Source: an uncultured Eubacterium sp. (lineage in GTDB: Bacteria; Bacillota; Clostridia; Lachnospirales; Lachnospiraceae). Taken from it: a DNA stretch of 38,317 nt. Position 1 is the stretch's first letter. Each line of letters begins with the position of its first letter. The DNA lies in contig CAJTZX010000042.1 in the NCBI GenBank assembly GCA_910584345.1, forward strand, positions 1-38,317, in the 5' to 3' direction. Under the pieces are notes generated by a model. The model ran no database searches, was not told the origin of the DNA, and saw only the letters and a program-made list of their open reading frames with translations. A program made the position numbers and the translations under genes. Shown piece by piece: positions 9,180-18,035 of the stretch.

Positions 9180-10265
9180 CTATAACAGCCATATCAGATA
9201 AGAAAAAAGATACAACGAAACACCTATCAGCCCTGTTAGCCCAAACAGCCATTTCCTGTACGCTGCTTTATCCAGCGGCAAATCTCCTGCCATCTTTCCA
9301 TTCTGTCCATTCATGGCAAAAAGGTAATTCTGCCCGTTCCATGTCGTGCTCAAAAGCCAGACTGGAAAAAGGGCATACTTTACTTTTCCATTTCGCAATC
9401 GGATGCTTCCCGCCTCTTTCGTAACAGTTGTATATCCTTTCACTGTCGCGTCAAAAGCTGCCTGCGCACTTCTTCGAATCCGTTCGTTGGCACGCCCAAT
9501 ACTCTCTTTGCTATCCACATCATATTTGTCCGCGAGATACCCCGCCAAATATGCAGTCTGAAAATCCACTGCCTCTGAAAAGTCAAACGGCTCCAAAGAC
9601 TCCATGATATCATCCGGCATTTTTTTAGAACCATCTACAGGAACCCGTATAAATTTCATGTTTCCGCCTCTGCTGACATGAAAGTAATTTGTTTCCGTAT
9701 AATAATATTTGCTATCACTCCATGTCCGAACTTTTGTCGCCTTATAACGCATAGTGACATCCGCTTTGGCATCAAACAGCCAAAACGGGACATACACACC
9801 TTTTACTTCATTGATATGGTTCCTGTCCTTAAAGTCTTTTGGAAGCAGACGCTTTCCAGCGTAAAAATTTTTTAGCGCCTGCCTGGCTGCTTTTTTATCC
9901 AGCTGAAACGGAATTACATAATCCGGCTTTAGCGCGCCCGAAAGCCGCCCTGTCATAACAACCGGATTCCCGCAGAATGGGCAGGATGAAGCCGCTGTAT
10001 TTTCATCACAGGCAATTTCACCGCCACAGGATCTACAGACATAAGAACACAATCCGCCTGCTTCACCCTCCTGCCACTCTTCGCCGGCAGTCTCCTCCCA
10101 TCTCATATCATCCGCCTGGTCGTTTTTCCATTCGCTGTCATAGCTTGCCAGTGTTTCCATTTCAAATTCCGTATCACAATATGGACACTTCATTTTTTGC
10201 AATGTACTGTCAAAAGCAATGGCGCCACCACAGCACGGACATTTATATTCTTGTATTCCTGCCAT
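9180..10265 (-). CDS. Zinc-ribbon membrane protein (YdjG-like)
   Basis: 361-residue protein with two N-terminal zinc ribbons: CPCCGG...CPYC at the start, and CRSCGGEIAC...CPFCGNPV near residues 75-100. A large middle domain follows (VKGVYVPFWLFDAKADVTMRY, later YALFPVWLLSTTW), then two C-terminal membrane helices (LFGLTGLIGVSLYLFSYLIW). Proteins like this are often mislabelled PriA-like because of the ribbons. The arrangement and neighbours match B. subtilis YdjG, which with YdjH forms a membrane-stress complex. GAGGGAG supports ATG 10265 over one six codons upstream. It is translated between the SPFH and TPM genes; function by family comparison only. Confidence 0.82.
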   Translation of the reverse strand: MAGIQEYKCPCCGGAIAFDSTLQKMKCPYCDTEFEMETLASYDSEWKNDQADDMRWEETAGEEWQEGEAGGLCSYVCRSCGGEIACDENTAASSCPFCGNPVVMTGRLSGALKPDYVIPFQLDKKAARQALKNFYAGKRLLPKDFKDRNHINEVKGVYVPFWLFDAKADVTMRYKATKVRTWSDSKYYYTETNYFHVSRGGNMKFIRVPVDGSKKMPDDIMESLEPFDFSEAVDFQTAYLAGYLADKYDVDSKESIGRANERIRRSAQAAFDATVKGYTTVTKEAGSIRLRNGKVKYALFPVWLLSTTWNGQNYLFAMNGQNGKMAGDLPLDKAAYRKWLFGLTGLIGVSLYLFSYLIWLL

Positions 10266-10286
10266 GTTTCTCCCTCTTATCATTAC

Positions 10287-11594
10287 TTATTTCACATCAT
10301 GCTCATCAAAAATATCGCCGCATTCTGGACAGAATTTTGGAGGATGCGAAGGATCCTGCGGTTCCCATCCACATTTGTCACATCTGTATAACGGAACGCC
10401 GGACGGTTTCTTTGCACCGCAGTTTGTACAGAATTTCCCCTTATTCACCGCACCGCAGGAACAAGTCCACCCAGCATCCGTTACAGGTTTTGCCGAACCG
10501 CATTCCGGGCAGAATTTACCGTTTGCCGTTGCTCCACAGCTGCATTTCCATACACCCGCTTGAGCTGCCTGCTGCTGCGCTGCATGATGCCCCATAGCAA
10601 ACAAGTTCTGCGCATTCATGCCTCCTCCTGCATTCATCGCCATACCCATGCCTACAAAGCCGTTCATAGCTCCGGCAGAATTAGAAGCTGCCGCTTTCAT
10701 GGCATCTGCCTGTGCTCCTGCCATCGCTGCTCCTGCCATCGTTGGATTTTGCAGCACGGCAGTACGCTGAAGCTGTTTGATCATTTCCGCGTCTTCTTCC
10801 GGCAGCGTAACAGAACCAAGCGCAATGCTGACAATTTTCAGGCCGCGCAGCTCTCCCCACTTTGCCGAAAGCGCAGCGTTCATCGCATTTTCCAGTTCCG
10901 TCGTATGGGAAACTATTTGATTCGGGCGCATTTCCAGATCCGAAAGCCTGCCAAATGCAGGCTGCAGCGCACTGATAAATTCTGTTTTCAGCTGTCCGTC
11001 TAATTCTTCACGTGTATAATCCTCTTCCACATTTCCGCAGACATTCGTATAAAACAGCAAAGGATCCGTAATTTTATATGAATACACACCAGAACAGCGA
11101 ATGGAAACATCCACATCCAGGCCAATTTTTGCATCCACGACACGGAAAGGAATCGGGTTTGGCGTCCCGAATTTATTGTCCACCAATTCCTTTGTATTGA
11201 AATAATACACACGCTGGTCCTTGCCAGTATCTCCGCCAAATGCAAAACGTTTGCCAACCGTCTTAAAAGTCTCCAGAATGCCTTTCCCAAGCCCTCCTGT
11301 AAAAATACTTGGCTCTGTAGACGTATCATACCGAAATTCACCAGGCTCCGCACATACCTCTACCACTTTTCCCTGTTCTACGATTATCATACACTGGCCG
11401 TCTGCTACCGCAATCCCGCTTCCATTAGAAATAATATTGTCATTTCCTTTTTTATTAGACGAACGGGAACCTGTACGCTTCCTGCCTTTTGTAACCATGA
11501 CATCTTTTTCCATCGCATCACAGTAGAAAAACTCTTTCCACTGATCTGCAAGCGTTCCTCCCGTCGCACCCATTCCTGCTTTTATAAGTCCCAT
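10287..11594 (-). CDS. SPFH domain protein with C-terminal zinc ribbons (YdjI-like)
   Basis: 435-residue SPFH/band-7-type protein. The N-terminal part (QWKEFFYCDAM to about residue 280) is the virion-core/YdjI-type SPFH domain, with IPFRVVDAKIGLDVDVSIRC and YTREELDGQLKTEF. An Ala/Met/Gly-rich linker follows, then three zinc ribbons, each with paired Cys (WKCSCG...FCPECG, WTCSCG...FCTNCG, YRCDKCG...FCPECG). SPFH proteins scaffold membrane microdomains. It is the first gene of the operon that continues with the zinc-ribbon membrane protein and the TPM protein. The start at 11594 has AAAGGAG upstream. The zinc ribbons probably mediate protein interaction within the operon, which is inference. 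Confidence 0.88.
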   Translation of the reverse strand: MGLIKAGMGATGGTLADQWKEFFYCDAMEKDVMVTKGRKRTGSRSSNKKGNDNIISNGSGIAVADGQCMIIVEQGKVVEVCAEPGEFRYDTSTEPSIFTGGLGKGILETFKTVGKRFAFGGDTGKDQRVYYFNTKELVDNKFGTPNPIPFRVVDAKIGLDVDVSIRCSGVYSYKITDPLLFYTNVCGNVEEDYTREELDGQLKTEFISALQPAFGRLSDLEMRPNQIVSHTTELENAMNAALSAKWGELRGLKIVSIALGSVTLPEEDAEMIKQLQRTAVLQNPTMAGAAMAGAQADAMKAAASNSAGAMNGFVGMGMAMNAGGGMNAQNLFAMGHHAAQQQAAQAGVWKCSCGATANGKFCPECGSAKPVTDAGWTCSCGAVNKGKFCTNCGAKKPSGVPLYRCDKCGWEPQDPSHPPKFCPECGDIFDEHDVK

Positions 11595-11772
11595 AATAAA
11601 ATCTCCTTTTTTCTAATTACTGCTTACCCTTTCATGCTCATTTCATTCTCATAAGTTCTTACCGCTACTTCCAAAATTATTTGCAGGCTTCATTGCATCA
11701 AATCGACAATCTATTACAGCCATTTTATTAAACCAGCATCTTCTCATATTTTTACAGACACATGCAATCGTT

Positions 11773-12352
11773 TCAAAGAGATACTCGTAAAATGAACTTG
11801 CCTGTACGGACGGAAAAAGAATAGATACTGCCATAATGCTCTACAATCGCACAAATGCTGCGCACCCCAATCCCATGTCCCGGGTTATCCGTAACCGGTA
11901 TCCCCTGTTCAAAGACAATATCCCCTCCACAGGAATTCATACACTGCAGAAATAACTTTCCCTTCTTTTCATATGCAGAAACTTCTATAAAGCAAGACCG
12001 CCCTTTCTCCTTTAACCCTTGACAGGCATGCAGTGCATTTTCCAGTACATTAGACAGTAAAATACACAAATCACTTTCAGATATATGGATATTCTGAGAA
12101 ATCATCGGCCAAAAATATTTTTTATTCAAAACACACAGCAGCACCGCCAGCGGAAAATGTGTAATAAACGGATAAATAAGCTCCACAAAATCTGTATCAA
12201 TAAAATATTCCCTGAAATATTAAGATTACAGCCATGCCGCCCAACATAGCCAGCCGTTTACGCGGCGTCCAATGAATATCGCAAAACGCCGCAGCTAGAA
12301 TCATGCCAAAAACACCTACGGAGATAAAGCTGAGCAGATGAATGCTGCTCAT
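11773..12352 (-). pseudogene. GHKL sensor histidine kinase remnant (AgrC-like)
   Basis: The locus opens at 12352 with a hydrophobic N-terminus (MSSIHLLSFISVGVFGMIL). It changes frame near 12210, continues VELIYPFITHFPLAVLLCVL, and then jumps at about residue 27 of the second frame to an ATPase domain. That domain has the N-box LLSNVLENALHAC and the G-box DNPGHGIGV and runs to the natural C-terminus. Most membrane helices and the dimerisation/His-phosphorylation part are missing, so this is an internal-deletion derivative as well as frameshifted. The frame change is +1, unlike the one-base losses elsewhere in the window. The start overlaps the end of the LytTR fragment, the usual order in agr-type two-component operons. 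Confidence 0.7.
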
Positions 12353-12600
12353 GATATGAATACCTGCCCTCTGTTAAATGCATATTCCAGATAACGGTTC
12401 TTTATTTCAGAGCACTTTCCATGTGGAATGGGAATTTTTTCCAGGCTGTCCATTGTAATTGCCTTATAAGAAATATTTAAAATATATTCCATATTTATTA
12501 CAAACGAACGGTGCACCCGCAGGAAATTTTCATACATCGCAAGCTTTCCACACAGTTCGTCCATACTTCCCTTACTTTCTAAAACAATCCCATTTTCCAA
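12349..12600 (-). pseudogene. LytTR DNA-binding domain fragment of a response regulator
   Basis: The readable segment matches the LytTR output domain of AgrA-like regulators: FLRVHRSFVINMEYI is the hallmark, followed by IPIPHGKCSEIKNRYLEY. The receiver domain is absent. In-frame sequence continues about 45 bases upstream of 12600 with family-like residues (CEIIGRTLFF) before a stop, so the gene was truncated rather than starting here. It precedes and overlaps the kinase remnant. Together they are a dead agr-type two-component system; no AgrD-like peptide gene was found next to it. Confidence 0.65.
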
Positions 12601-12766
12601 ATGAAAGAATAAGGTACGCCCGATTATTTCACAGTATTCTTCCTGTATTTACACGCGAATATTTTGTGATACTGTAATAAATACTTGTACCCAAAGGGTA
12701 TGATATGCCTGTTTTTTGATTTCCACCTTCCCATGTCATAAGTATAGCATAAACCGTTACTTTCGG

Positions 12767-12810
12767 CTACCTTGACCCACCGTCTAAAGCCAGTGGATTG
12801 CGGTAGCCAT
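12767..12810. repeat. Nested inverted repeat at the 3' end of the DUF2500 gene
   Basis: GGCTACC and GGTAGCC form outer 7-bp arms, with an inner CCAC/GTGG pair in the spacer. It overlaps the stop of the DUF2500 gene. It may be the end of a mobile element or a terminator lacking a U run. Confidence 0.4.
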
Positions 12811-13218
12811 TTTTTCAAAAGACAAATACCTTGTTCCCTGAAACGATAGCTTTCCTGTATCTCCTTCATCTAACATGCCATACTCCGAACCCGTAACGGA
12901 AAACTCCATTTTGTCTCCGTTATCTACCTGAAATGTTACATAATACCTTGTTGAAGGAGTCGTACTGAATCCACGCGCACCGCTGATATCACCAGCATTT
13001 GCGTGCCTATGGTGTGAAATACTTGTTCTTTTTGACACAACTTTTGCTGTTACTGTTAATTGTGGAGAATGATTATTTTTGTTCCAATCGCTTACACCTC
13101 TTACCGCTGCTGCTATAAAAATTACAATAACAAGTACAAATACTATGATAAATATGAGTCCAAATGCACCATACTCAAAATTCATCTCAATTCTTGCACA
13201 ACTTAAGCGACCTGACAT
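12784..13218 (-). CDS. DUF2500-type membrane-anchored protein
   Basis: 144-residue protein with a single N-terminal membrane helix (FGLIFIIVFVLVIVIFIAAAV). The soluble domain has TVTAKVVSKRTSI, STRYYVTFQVDNGDKMEF and DEGDTGKLSFQGTRYLSF, the DUF2500 pattern; function unknown. AAAGGAGG four bases upstream supports ATG 13218. The last eight residues (MATAIHWL) lie beyond the usual family end and are encoded by the left arm of an inverted repeat (12767-12810), so the original C-terminus was probably altered by insertion or rearrangement. Confidence 0.7.
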   Translation of the reverse strand: MSGRLSCARIEMNFEYGAFGLIFIIVFVLVIVIFIAAAVRGVSDWNKNNHSPQLTVTAKVVSKRTSISHHRHANAGDISGARGFSTTPSTRYYVTFQVDNGDKMEFSVTGSEYGMLDEGDTGKLSFQGTRYLSFEKMATAIHWL

Positions 13219-13245
13219 AGCTCCTCCTTTTGTATAAAGCTTCAC

Positions 13246-13929
13246 ACTATCTGGGACACATTTATAAATCCACCTTTCATCTATGCTTGTTTATTATCTA
13301 TCCTCTTCATTCCTTCTGCCAAACGCACATATCATCAATATCCGCATTCATTCAGGAAAATATACTTTTATTCCATATCATATAACTTTTTCTTCATCAA
13401 CAAATTCCCAGCATAAATGTTCATCTTTTTATAACAGATGCTATATCATTTTCCCATCTTTATATAAGGAAAAACTTATGAATTATGATTTGATTGACAA
13501 AATTTCAAAATCAATCTCTGCAACTCCATTAAAATATTGCCCACTGTTCCGCATTCCATAACTATGAAACATCTTTTCTAATAACAATATTATATCTCTG
13601 TTCTATATATTTCACAAGTAAAATAACTAATATCCCAACTAAATACATCATCCTAATCATATGAAGATAATCGTATTTCTTCCATATATTCTTATATCTG
13701 ATTGTCCTATAAATCCAGCCCGATTTTACGAACAAATATTTTTGTACCGAAAAATGTGCTGTTTGTACCAGAATGCTGTTTTTGTTACCTGAATCTGGCA
13801 AAATAAAACGGACTGCTGAATGGCCGCATTGCTGATTGTACTTATATATAAGGATGGAGAAGCGGAACCGCAAGGTATCAAAATAACCGCGAGATATGCT
13901 GGAACTGGCGTTATCTATACGGCGAGGTA
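13246..13929. other. Stretch without a recognisable gene
   Basis: AT-rich. A possible 27-codon plus-strand ORF with an AAGGA site lies at 13478-13561; I do not recognise it. Around 13818-13930 one plus-strand frame reads YKDGEAEPQGIKITARYAG and looks like the end of a coding fragment, but I cannot place it. A 125-codon minus-strand frame (13562-13939) has no supporting signals and probably does not code. Confidence 0.4.
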
Positions 13930-14358
13930 AATCATTCAAAGTATGATTCCATAAAAGCGAATTTTACAGATAGATTCGGTGTATTTATGCGTAAAGATTC
14001 GGAGTTGGCTCAAAAGGAATTTATCACACCGGAGGATTTGTTAGACAAGCCTCTGATTGTTTCGGCACAAGAGGAAAGGGATCATTGGCCGACTTTTGGG
14101 ACTCTTATTTCTGATATATCCAGAATGAAAGTGGTGGCAACCTACACTTTATTTTTTAACGGTTCTTTGCTTGTGGAAGAAGGCCTCGGCTATGCAATTT
14201 GCTTTGACGGACTGATAAATATAAATGAAGATAGCAATTTGTGTTTTCGTCCAATTCTGCCTGCATTAGAAACAACGCCTCACATCATTTGGAAAAGGTA
14301 TCAAGTACACACAAAAGCCGCTCAAAAATTTTTGGAGAAGTTACAAGAGCAACAATAA
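13930..14358 (+). pseudogene. LysR regulator, C-terminal effector domain remnant
   Basis: Only the second half of a LysR-type regulator is present. DRFGVFMRKDSELA is followed by FITPEDLLDKPLIVS, then EEGLGYAICFDGLI and a C-terminal WKRYQVHTKAAQKFLE. This is the periplasmic-binding-like effector domain seen after the DNA-binding helix-turn-helix, which is missing. The first ATG in frame is 13987, but family-like residues extend upstream to at least SKYDSI (~13940), so the 5' end was lost. A strong terminator follows at 14369, the original 3' end of the gene. Confidence 0.75.
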
Positions 14359-14368
14359 TTTTATGTAT

Positions 14369-14395
14369 CAAGCCGTCTGCTCAGCAGGCGGCTTG
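14369..14395 (+). terminator. Rho-independent terminator after the LysR remnant
   Basis: 12-bp GC-rich stem with one wobble (14369-14380 with 14384-14395), a three-base loop, then TGTTTTT. Confidence 0.9.
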
Positions 14396-14618
14396 TGTTT
14401 TTCTGTTTGCATAAACATTTCAATCTCCATAATTTGAAACACAATTCGTCCAATCGAAACACTACGATTTGCTTTTTCGTTGCTTTTGTATCTGGTAAAA
14501 AGAAATTTCTTTAAAAAAGGCTTGCTGTCACATCGAAAATGCGTAAGCTGTCACTCACAGAAATAAAACATATCTTTGAGGAAGACGCAAACATGCTGCA
14601 AATATCTGAAATCGTAGA

Positions 14619-14783
14619 GAAACCGAGGAAATGTTTGACCTGTTTAACGAGCATTTCTATGACAATGAATTAACCCGCCCGGCCACCGCCGAGTCCCACG
14701 GCCTGCATATTGAAAAGCACCAGAAATACGGCTGGACGGTAACAACGCTGGCCCCGAGGCGGAGACCGCGAGGCTTCCACTAA
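14619..14783 (+). pseudogene. SprT-like metalloprotease remnant with internal deletion
   Basis: The frame reads EEMFDLFNEHFYDNELTRP, which resembles the start of SprT-like proteins carried by integrative elements. It jumps directly to AESHGLHIEKHQKYGWTVTT, which resembles their C-terminal part. The zinc-binding HExxH region between them is absent, so this looks like an internal deletion of a cargo gene. The match is from memory of family patterns and needs a search. Confidence 0.45.
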
Positions 14784-14945
14784 ATTGTTCTATGCTTGAA
14801 TGAAACAAGGGCTTTTTCATGTGATACTTTTTAGCGAAGAAAAATTCTTCGCGCTTACACTGTGAAACGATGTTCAAATTCGTATAGCCAACTTACTCCC
14901 ATTTTAGAAATAATTAAACTATATCTGTCACAGACAAGGTAAGCT

Positions 14946-15020
14946 GCATAACTTCGTTGGGGTTGAGGTAAATTAATGCCAAATAGGATAAAAATTGGTG
15001 ATAAGTTAGTGTCACAAACA
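14946..15020 (+). repeat. 75-bp direct repeat, copy A (transposon-end-like)
   Basis: Identical at 68 of 75 positions to 18524-18598, in the same orientation. It begins GCATAACTTCGTTGGGG and contains two versions of a submotif (GTAAATTAATG at 14968, ATAAGTTAGTGTCACAAAC at 15001) about 32 bases apart. Multiple spaced subrepeats are typical of transposon ends bound by several transposase molecules, as in the IS21 family. The family assignment is a guess. Confidence 0.7.
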
Positions 15021-15122
15021 TGCGTTCCTTAATTTCATATAGCATCGTATAATTTATCCATATGACTCTCAAAAAAATATATATACCTTTCAATTAATCA
15101 ACTGAAAAAGCAATTATTTTTC

Positions 15123-15161
15123 AATATATCAACTATTTAAATTCATTATAGTTGATATATT
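15123..15161. repeat. Perfect 14-bp AT-rich inverted repeat
   Basis: AATATATCAACTAT at 15123-15136 pairs exactly with 15148-15161 across an 11-base loop. It lies downstream of the JAB-like operon on the minus strand and could be its terminator or an operator. Confidence 0.6.
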
Positions 15162-15354
15162 ATCTTATAATAGTTAATGGATTACATGTCATCCCTTTCT
15201 CTTTTTAACAACCAATTTTATGGCAGTCATCCATTTTAAGCCAACTGAAACATCGATTGATAAACCTTTCATTCTTAACGGTTCTTTTTCAATGCTATAT
15301 TCCTTATTTGTTGATTGTAAGCCTCAAAATCTATATCCTTTATACTCAAATCTA

Positions 15355-15582
15355 TTAAATATCGCCTTTTTTTATTTCTGGAATACCTTGAAGTATTTTC
15401 GTGTGCCCCTGCACACTTATAAGATTTTCCCTTTTTCTATCTAGTAGAGGCTGAATAGATTCCATGACTTTCCCTGCCGCTCTTTCATTTCTTTCAATCC
15501 GTTCAAGTTCCTCATGGACCCATTCTGCTGTTTCTTTAAATAATTCCGGTGTTTCCCCTAATACTGCATGTTTATAGATCAT
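15355..15582 (-). CDS. Small charged protein of unknown function
   Basis: 75 residues, Glu/Lys-rich and predicted mostly helical (FKETAEWVHEELERIERNERAAGKVMESI). I do not recognise a family. It starts 12 bases after the stop of the JAB-like gene and is probably co-transcribed with it. Two codons overlap nothing else. The regular heptad-like spacing in the central helix hints at a coiled coil, so an interaction partner of the JAB-like protein is plausible but unproven. Confidence 0.55.
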   Translation of the reverse strand: MIYKHAVLGETPELFKETAEWVHEELERIERNERAAGKVMESIQPLLDRKRENLISVQGHTKILQGIPEIKKGDI

Positions 15583-15594
15583 AAGACCACTCCT

Positions 15595-16157
15595 CTATCT
15601 ATTTTCATATATAATACCTGCTTTATAACAGTTGCTGATAAAATATCTGGCTGCTTTCTGATGTTCCTTTAGGTCAGACGCTTTATTGTGTAACTGTATT
15701 GTTTGATTTAACAATCTTACTGCTTTTACATAATCATATCTCCTGCTTTTCACCATATAAGAAATACTTCCCAGATTTGTAACAATTACAAGCAGACGGA
15801 TACTTCCATATTGCAGGAAGAAACGCATATCTGCTACTGATATGTGTGATACTGACGGGTGATTATGCATTGACACCACCATGCATTCTTTTGACGACAT
15901 AATCAAATGGTATGAAAATGTGTCAGCCATTGGATTGACCGAATGTTCATCTCCAAACTGAACTCCTACCAGCTTTTCCTGTTATAAAATTTTTTCAAAT
16001 TAAAACTGTATGTAATTGCAACCTTATTAGATTCATTTTCATTCTTTGAAAGCTGGAGAACCTGCTTTGCAAGCTCGTAAATAATTTCATATTCATCCTC
16101 TGGTATTTCCCGGTAACGAATCAATGGTACTTTTCTAATTGCTTCTTCCTTAATCAT
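15595..16157 (-). pseudogene. JAB/MPN-like metalloprotease-fold protein, frameshifted
   Basis: Two frames join into one protein. 16157-15966 encodes an N-terminal part ending KVAITYSFNLKKFY, and the second frame continues EKLVGVQFGDEHSVNPMADTF before VVSMHNHPSVSHISVADMRFF. The HNHPS-x9-D pattern is the JAB/MPN zinc motif (as in RadC: HxHPS...D), with a preceding Glu in GDEHSV. The shift lies near 15983 and is explained by one lost base (AAC for an expected AAA-C). JAB proteins cleave isopeptide or peptide bonds, or act as inactive scaffolds. It is preceded by an AAA ATPase fragment and followed by a 75-residue protein in the same direction. If the break is a sequencing error, the gene is intact at about 187 residues. 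Confidence 0.6.
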
Positions 16158-16316
16158 TATCTTATGGTCACGTTTTTTGACATTCTTAGCCTCTCTGAAT
16201 CATCCATTACTAAATCATCCCCGCTTCTTCTCTATATCTTCATTCGCTATGTTTACTATATAGGTGTCTTTCAAATATTCCAATCACCACTTTTCTATCT
16301 ACAATCTCTGCACAAA

Positions 16317-17609
16317 TTATTTCAATACAAATGAAAACTTCCTCTCAAACGCTGATTTCCTTACCAGATTTAATATTCCATAATAGCTGCTGCTTTCGTA
16401 TTCAATTTCCTTGTATGCAACATATGCAGAATCAGAAACCGGAAGTGAATTCGGATGCATCCTGCATAAAGAAAGGCATTGCTCATATTCTTGTATCTCA
16501 TTTAGTGCTTCATTAAAAAATTCAGCATTTTCATCTTTTCTTTCAGACAGTATATCTATGGATTCTTTCAAATATTTTAATAATGCCTGCTTATTTCTAA
16601 TATTCTTGCCCTCATCAGTTTCAACAACCTGAGCATATGTATGAAGCTCAAATAATAAATCAATATACAGACTGCAAAAAACATCCTGCTTCAACAACTG
16701 CGAATCAAAATTTGACATAAGCGCTTTTACTTTATCATTACATTCTTTAAGGTCTTTTCCCTGTTCTCCTGAATTTTCAATTCCTTTGAACTTCTCATAG
16801 AAATATTTAGTAAACATCAGAAATCTGACGGTTAAATTACCATTAATATTCTGCGTTAAAATACCATTCTCTTTTTCTTTCATATACTGCAAATAAATAA
16901 CATTCAATACCTGCTGAAAATCCTGAGTTTTACGGCATTCTTTTATTATATCCTGATACTGAAGAAACCGAGCAGATTTTATTTTTTTACACTTCTTTTC
17001 ATAAAACATATTTTTTAAAACATTTAACGAATTCATATTAAGATGGATTTTATCAATACTTTTATCCGTAGCAATACCGTTCCATGCAGGATACATGCCA
17101 TTCGTCAGACATATTCTGCTGATATTTCTAAACCCGGTATTGTTTCTAACCATCTCAGTCAATTTTTCTGCTCCTTCAAATAAATATATATCTTTAACAC
17201 CAGTAAAATTGGCAAATCTGTCTATATTGCGATAACATATTAATTCGCCATTTTCTATGTACACGGCAATATACATATTTTTTTCATATTCTTCTTCAAA
17301 AAAAGTCTCATATTCCGGTTCACACTTAATCTTTCTGACTCCTAAATAATCCTTTGCCAGTTTATTAAGCAGTGTCGTTTTTCCTGAACCGTTTTCTCCA
17401 ACAATCGCCGTTATATTTGTTATGCAAGAACTGCTGTCAAAAAAATTCTTCGGCAAAATATTTCTGCATTCTTTTTGTCTCAGCTCATACCTTTCATTAC
17501 AAAATGATACATAAAAATTATAATTAGAAGAAAAATTAAATCCCTGATTCCTGATAAAATCATCAAATGAACCGCCTATATATATATCAATTCCATTTAA
17601 CTGCCTCAC
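16317..17609 (-). CDS. AAA family ATPase (SMC/OLD-like), C-terminally truncated
   Basis: 430 residues. The N-terminus has a P-loop GENGSGKT (residues 71-78) after AIV, the arrangement of ABC/SMC-like AAA ATPases used in defence and DNA-repair modules. The long middle is helical. The frame ends FERKFSFVLK and then stops. The ABC signature and Walker B/D-loop expected to follow in this family are absent, and no other frame downstream continues them, so the 3' end was lost. The start is a GTG without a clear ribosome binding site. It could have formed an operon with the downstream JAB-like gene, as ATPase-effector pairs do in defence systems; that is inference. Confidence 0.65.
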   Translation of the reverse strand: MRQLNGIDIYIGGSFDDFIRNQGFNFSSNYNFYVSFCNERYELRQKECRNILPKNFFDSSSCITNITAIVGENGSGKTTLLNKLAKDYLGVRKIKCEPEYETFFEEEYEKNMYIAVYIENGELICYRNIDRFANFTGVKDIYLFEGAEKLTEMVRNNTGFRNISRICLTNGMYPAWNGIATDKSIDKIHLNMNSLNVLKNMFYEKKCKKIKSARFLQYQDIIKECRKTQDFQQVLNVIYLQYMKEKENGILTQNINGNLTVRFLMFTKYFYEKFKGIENSGEQGKDLKECNDKVKALMSNFDSQLLKQDVFCSLYIDLLFELHTYAQVVETDEGKNIRNKQALLKYLKESIDILSERKDENAEFFNEALNEIQEYEQCLSLCRMHPNSLPVSDSAYVAYKEIEYESSSYYGILNLVRKSAFERKFSFVLK

Positions 17610-17765
17610 GTTATATTTTTCTTATAATAATACCACATTTAGTTTCCTTTAACTGCCTCAATATAAATTTATAAAATATTTTGTTTTATCCATGCATAAT
17701 ACAACAAAATATTTCATCTAACTATTTGTATACATATAACACGCAAAAAATTTATACTCTGCATG

Positions 17766-17803
17766 AAAAAAGACATTCACCACTTCCAGTAAATGTCTTT
17801 TCC
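17766..17803 (-). terminator. Rho-independent terminator of the PIN-associated small gene
   Basis: 10-bp stem (AAAAGACATT at 17768-17777 with 17792-17801), extended inside by AC/GT, with six U's on the minus strand. It lies 40 bases past the stop of the small gene at 17843. Confidence 0.8.
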
Positions 17804-17842
17804 TTAATCGTTTTTTATACTATTCCATAATTTATTAACTTT

Positions 17843-18028
17843 TTAAATCTTTGCCATTTTCCGCTTTCTCATTATTTCGAGCAGACCTGCTGCCCCTGCT
17901 TTCGTATCAGCCACAATCTCTGCTGGCGTCATTCCCTCATACCTCACCGCATTATATTCCCGTATCTTCCTGATATCATCCTGATCAAATCGTTCACTGA
18001 TCTCAAGTTCTTCTATCACAACTGCCAT
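17843..18028 (-). CDS. Small protein next to a PIN toxin, putative antitoxin or partner
   Basis: 61 residues beginning MAVVIEELEISERFDQDD and ending in a basic tail MRKRKMAKI. AGGAGG seven bases upstream supports ATG 18028; another ATG six bases earlier overlaps the stop of the PIN gene. It follows the PIN fragment immediately, as in toxin-antitoxin pairs, but I cannot confirm an antitoxin family. The central segment GMTPAEIVADTKAGAAGL is a plausible helix pair. Confidence 0.55.
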   Translation of the reverse strand: MAVVIEELEISERFDQDDIRKIREYNAVRYEGMTPAEIVADTKAGAAGLLEIMRKRKMAKI

Positions 18029-18035
18029 AATCATT

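Larger units (their letters stand above)
14784..15354. other. Intergenic stretch with repeats and no recognisable gene
   Basis: It holds an 8-bp stem hairpin at 14834-14852 (GCGAAGAA / TTCTTCGC), copy A of the 75-bp direct repeat (14946-15020) and a 14-bp inverted repeat (15123-15161). A 74-codon plus-strand frame at 15220-15444 overlaps the real minus-strand gene and is probably not coding. Confidence 0.5.

Noticed and set aside
9977..10597. A 206-codon plus-strand frame across the zinc-ribbon and SPFH genes
   Set aside because: Antisense to two clear genes; the His/Pro-rich composition is the complement of their Gly/Cys-rich ribbons.
13478..13561. A 27-codon peptide frame with an AAGGA site, considered as an AgrD-like signal peptide for the nearby kinase
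   Set aside because: It lacks the Cys-containing core and charged tail of AgrD peptides, is on the opposite strand and separated by the DUF2500 gene.
13562..13939. A 125-codon minus-strand frame with a hydrophobic C-terminal half
   Set aside because: No start signal and no recognisable family, and it overlaps the start of the LysR remnant.
15220..15444. A 74-codon plus-strand frame
   Set aside because: It overlaps a minus-strand gene that sits 12 bases behind the JAB-like gene, and its AT-driven composition lacks family features.
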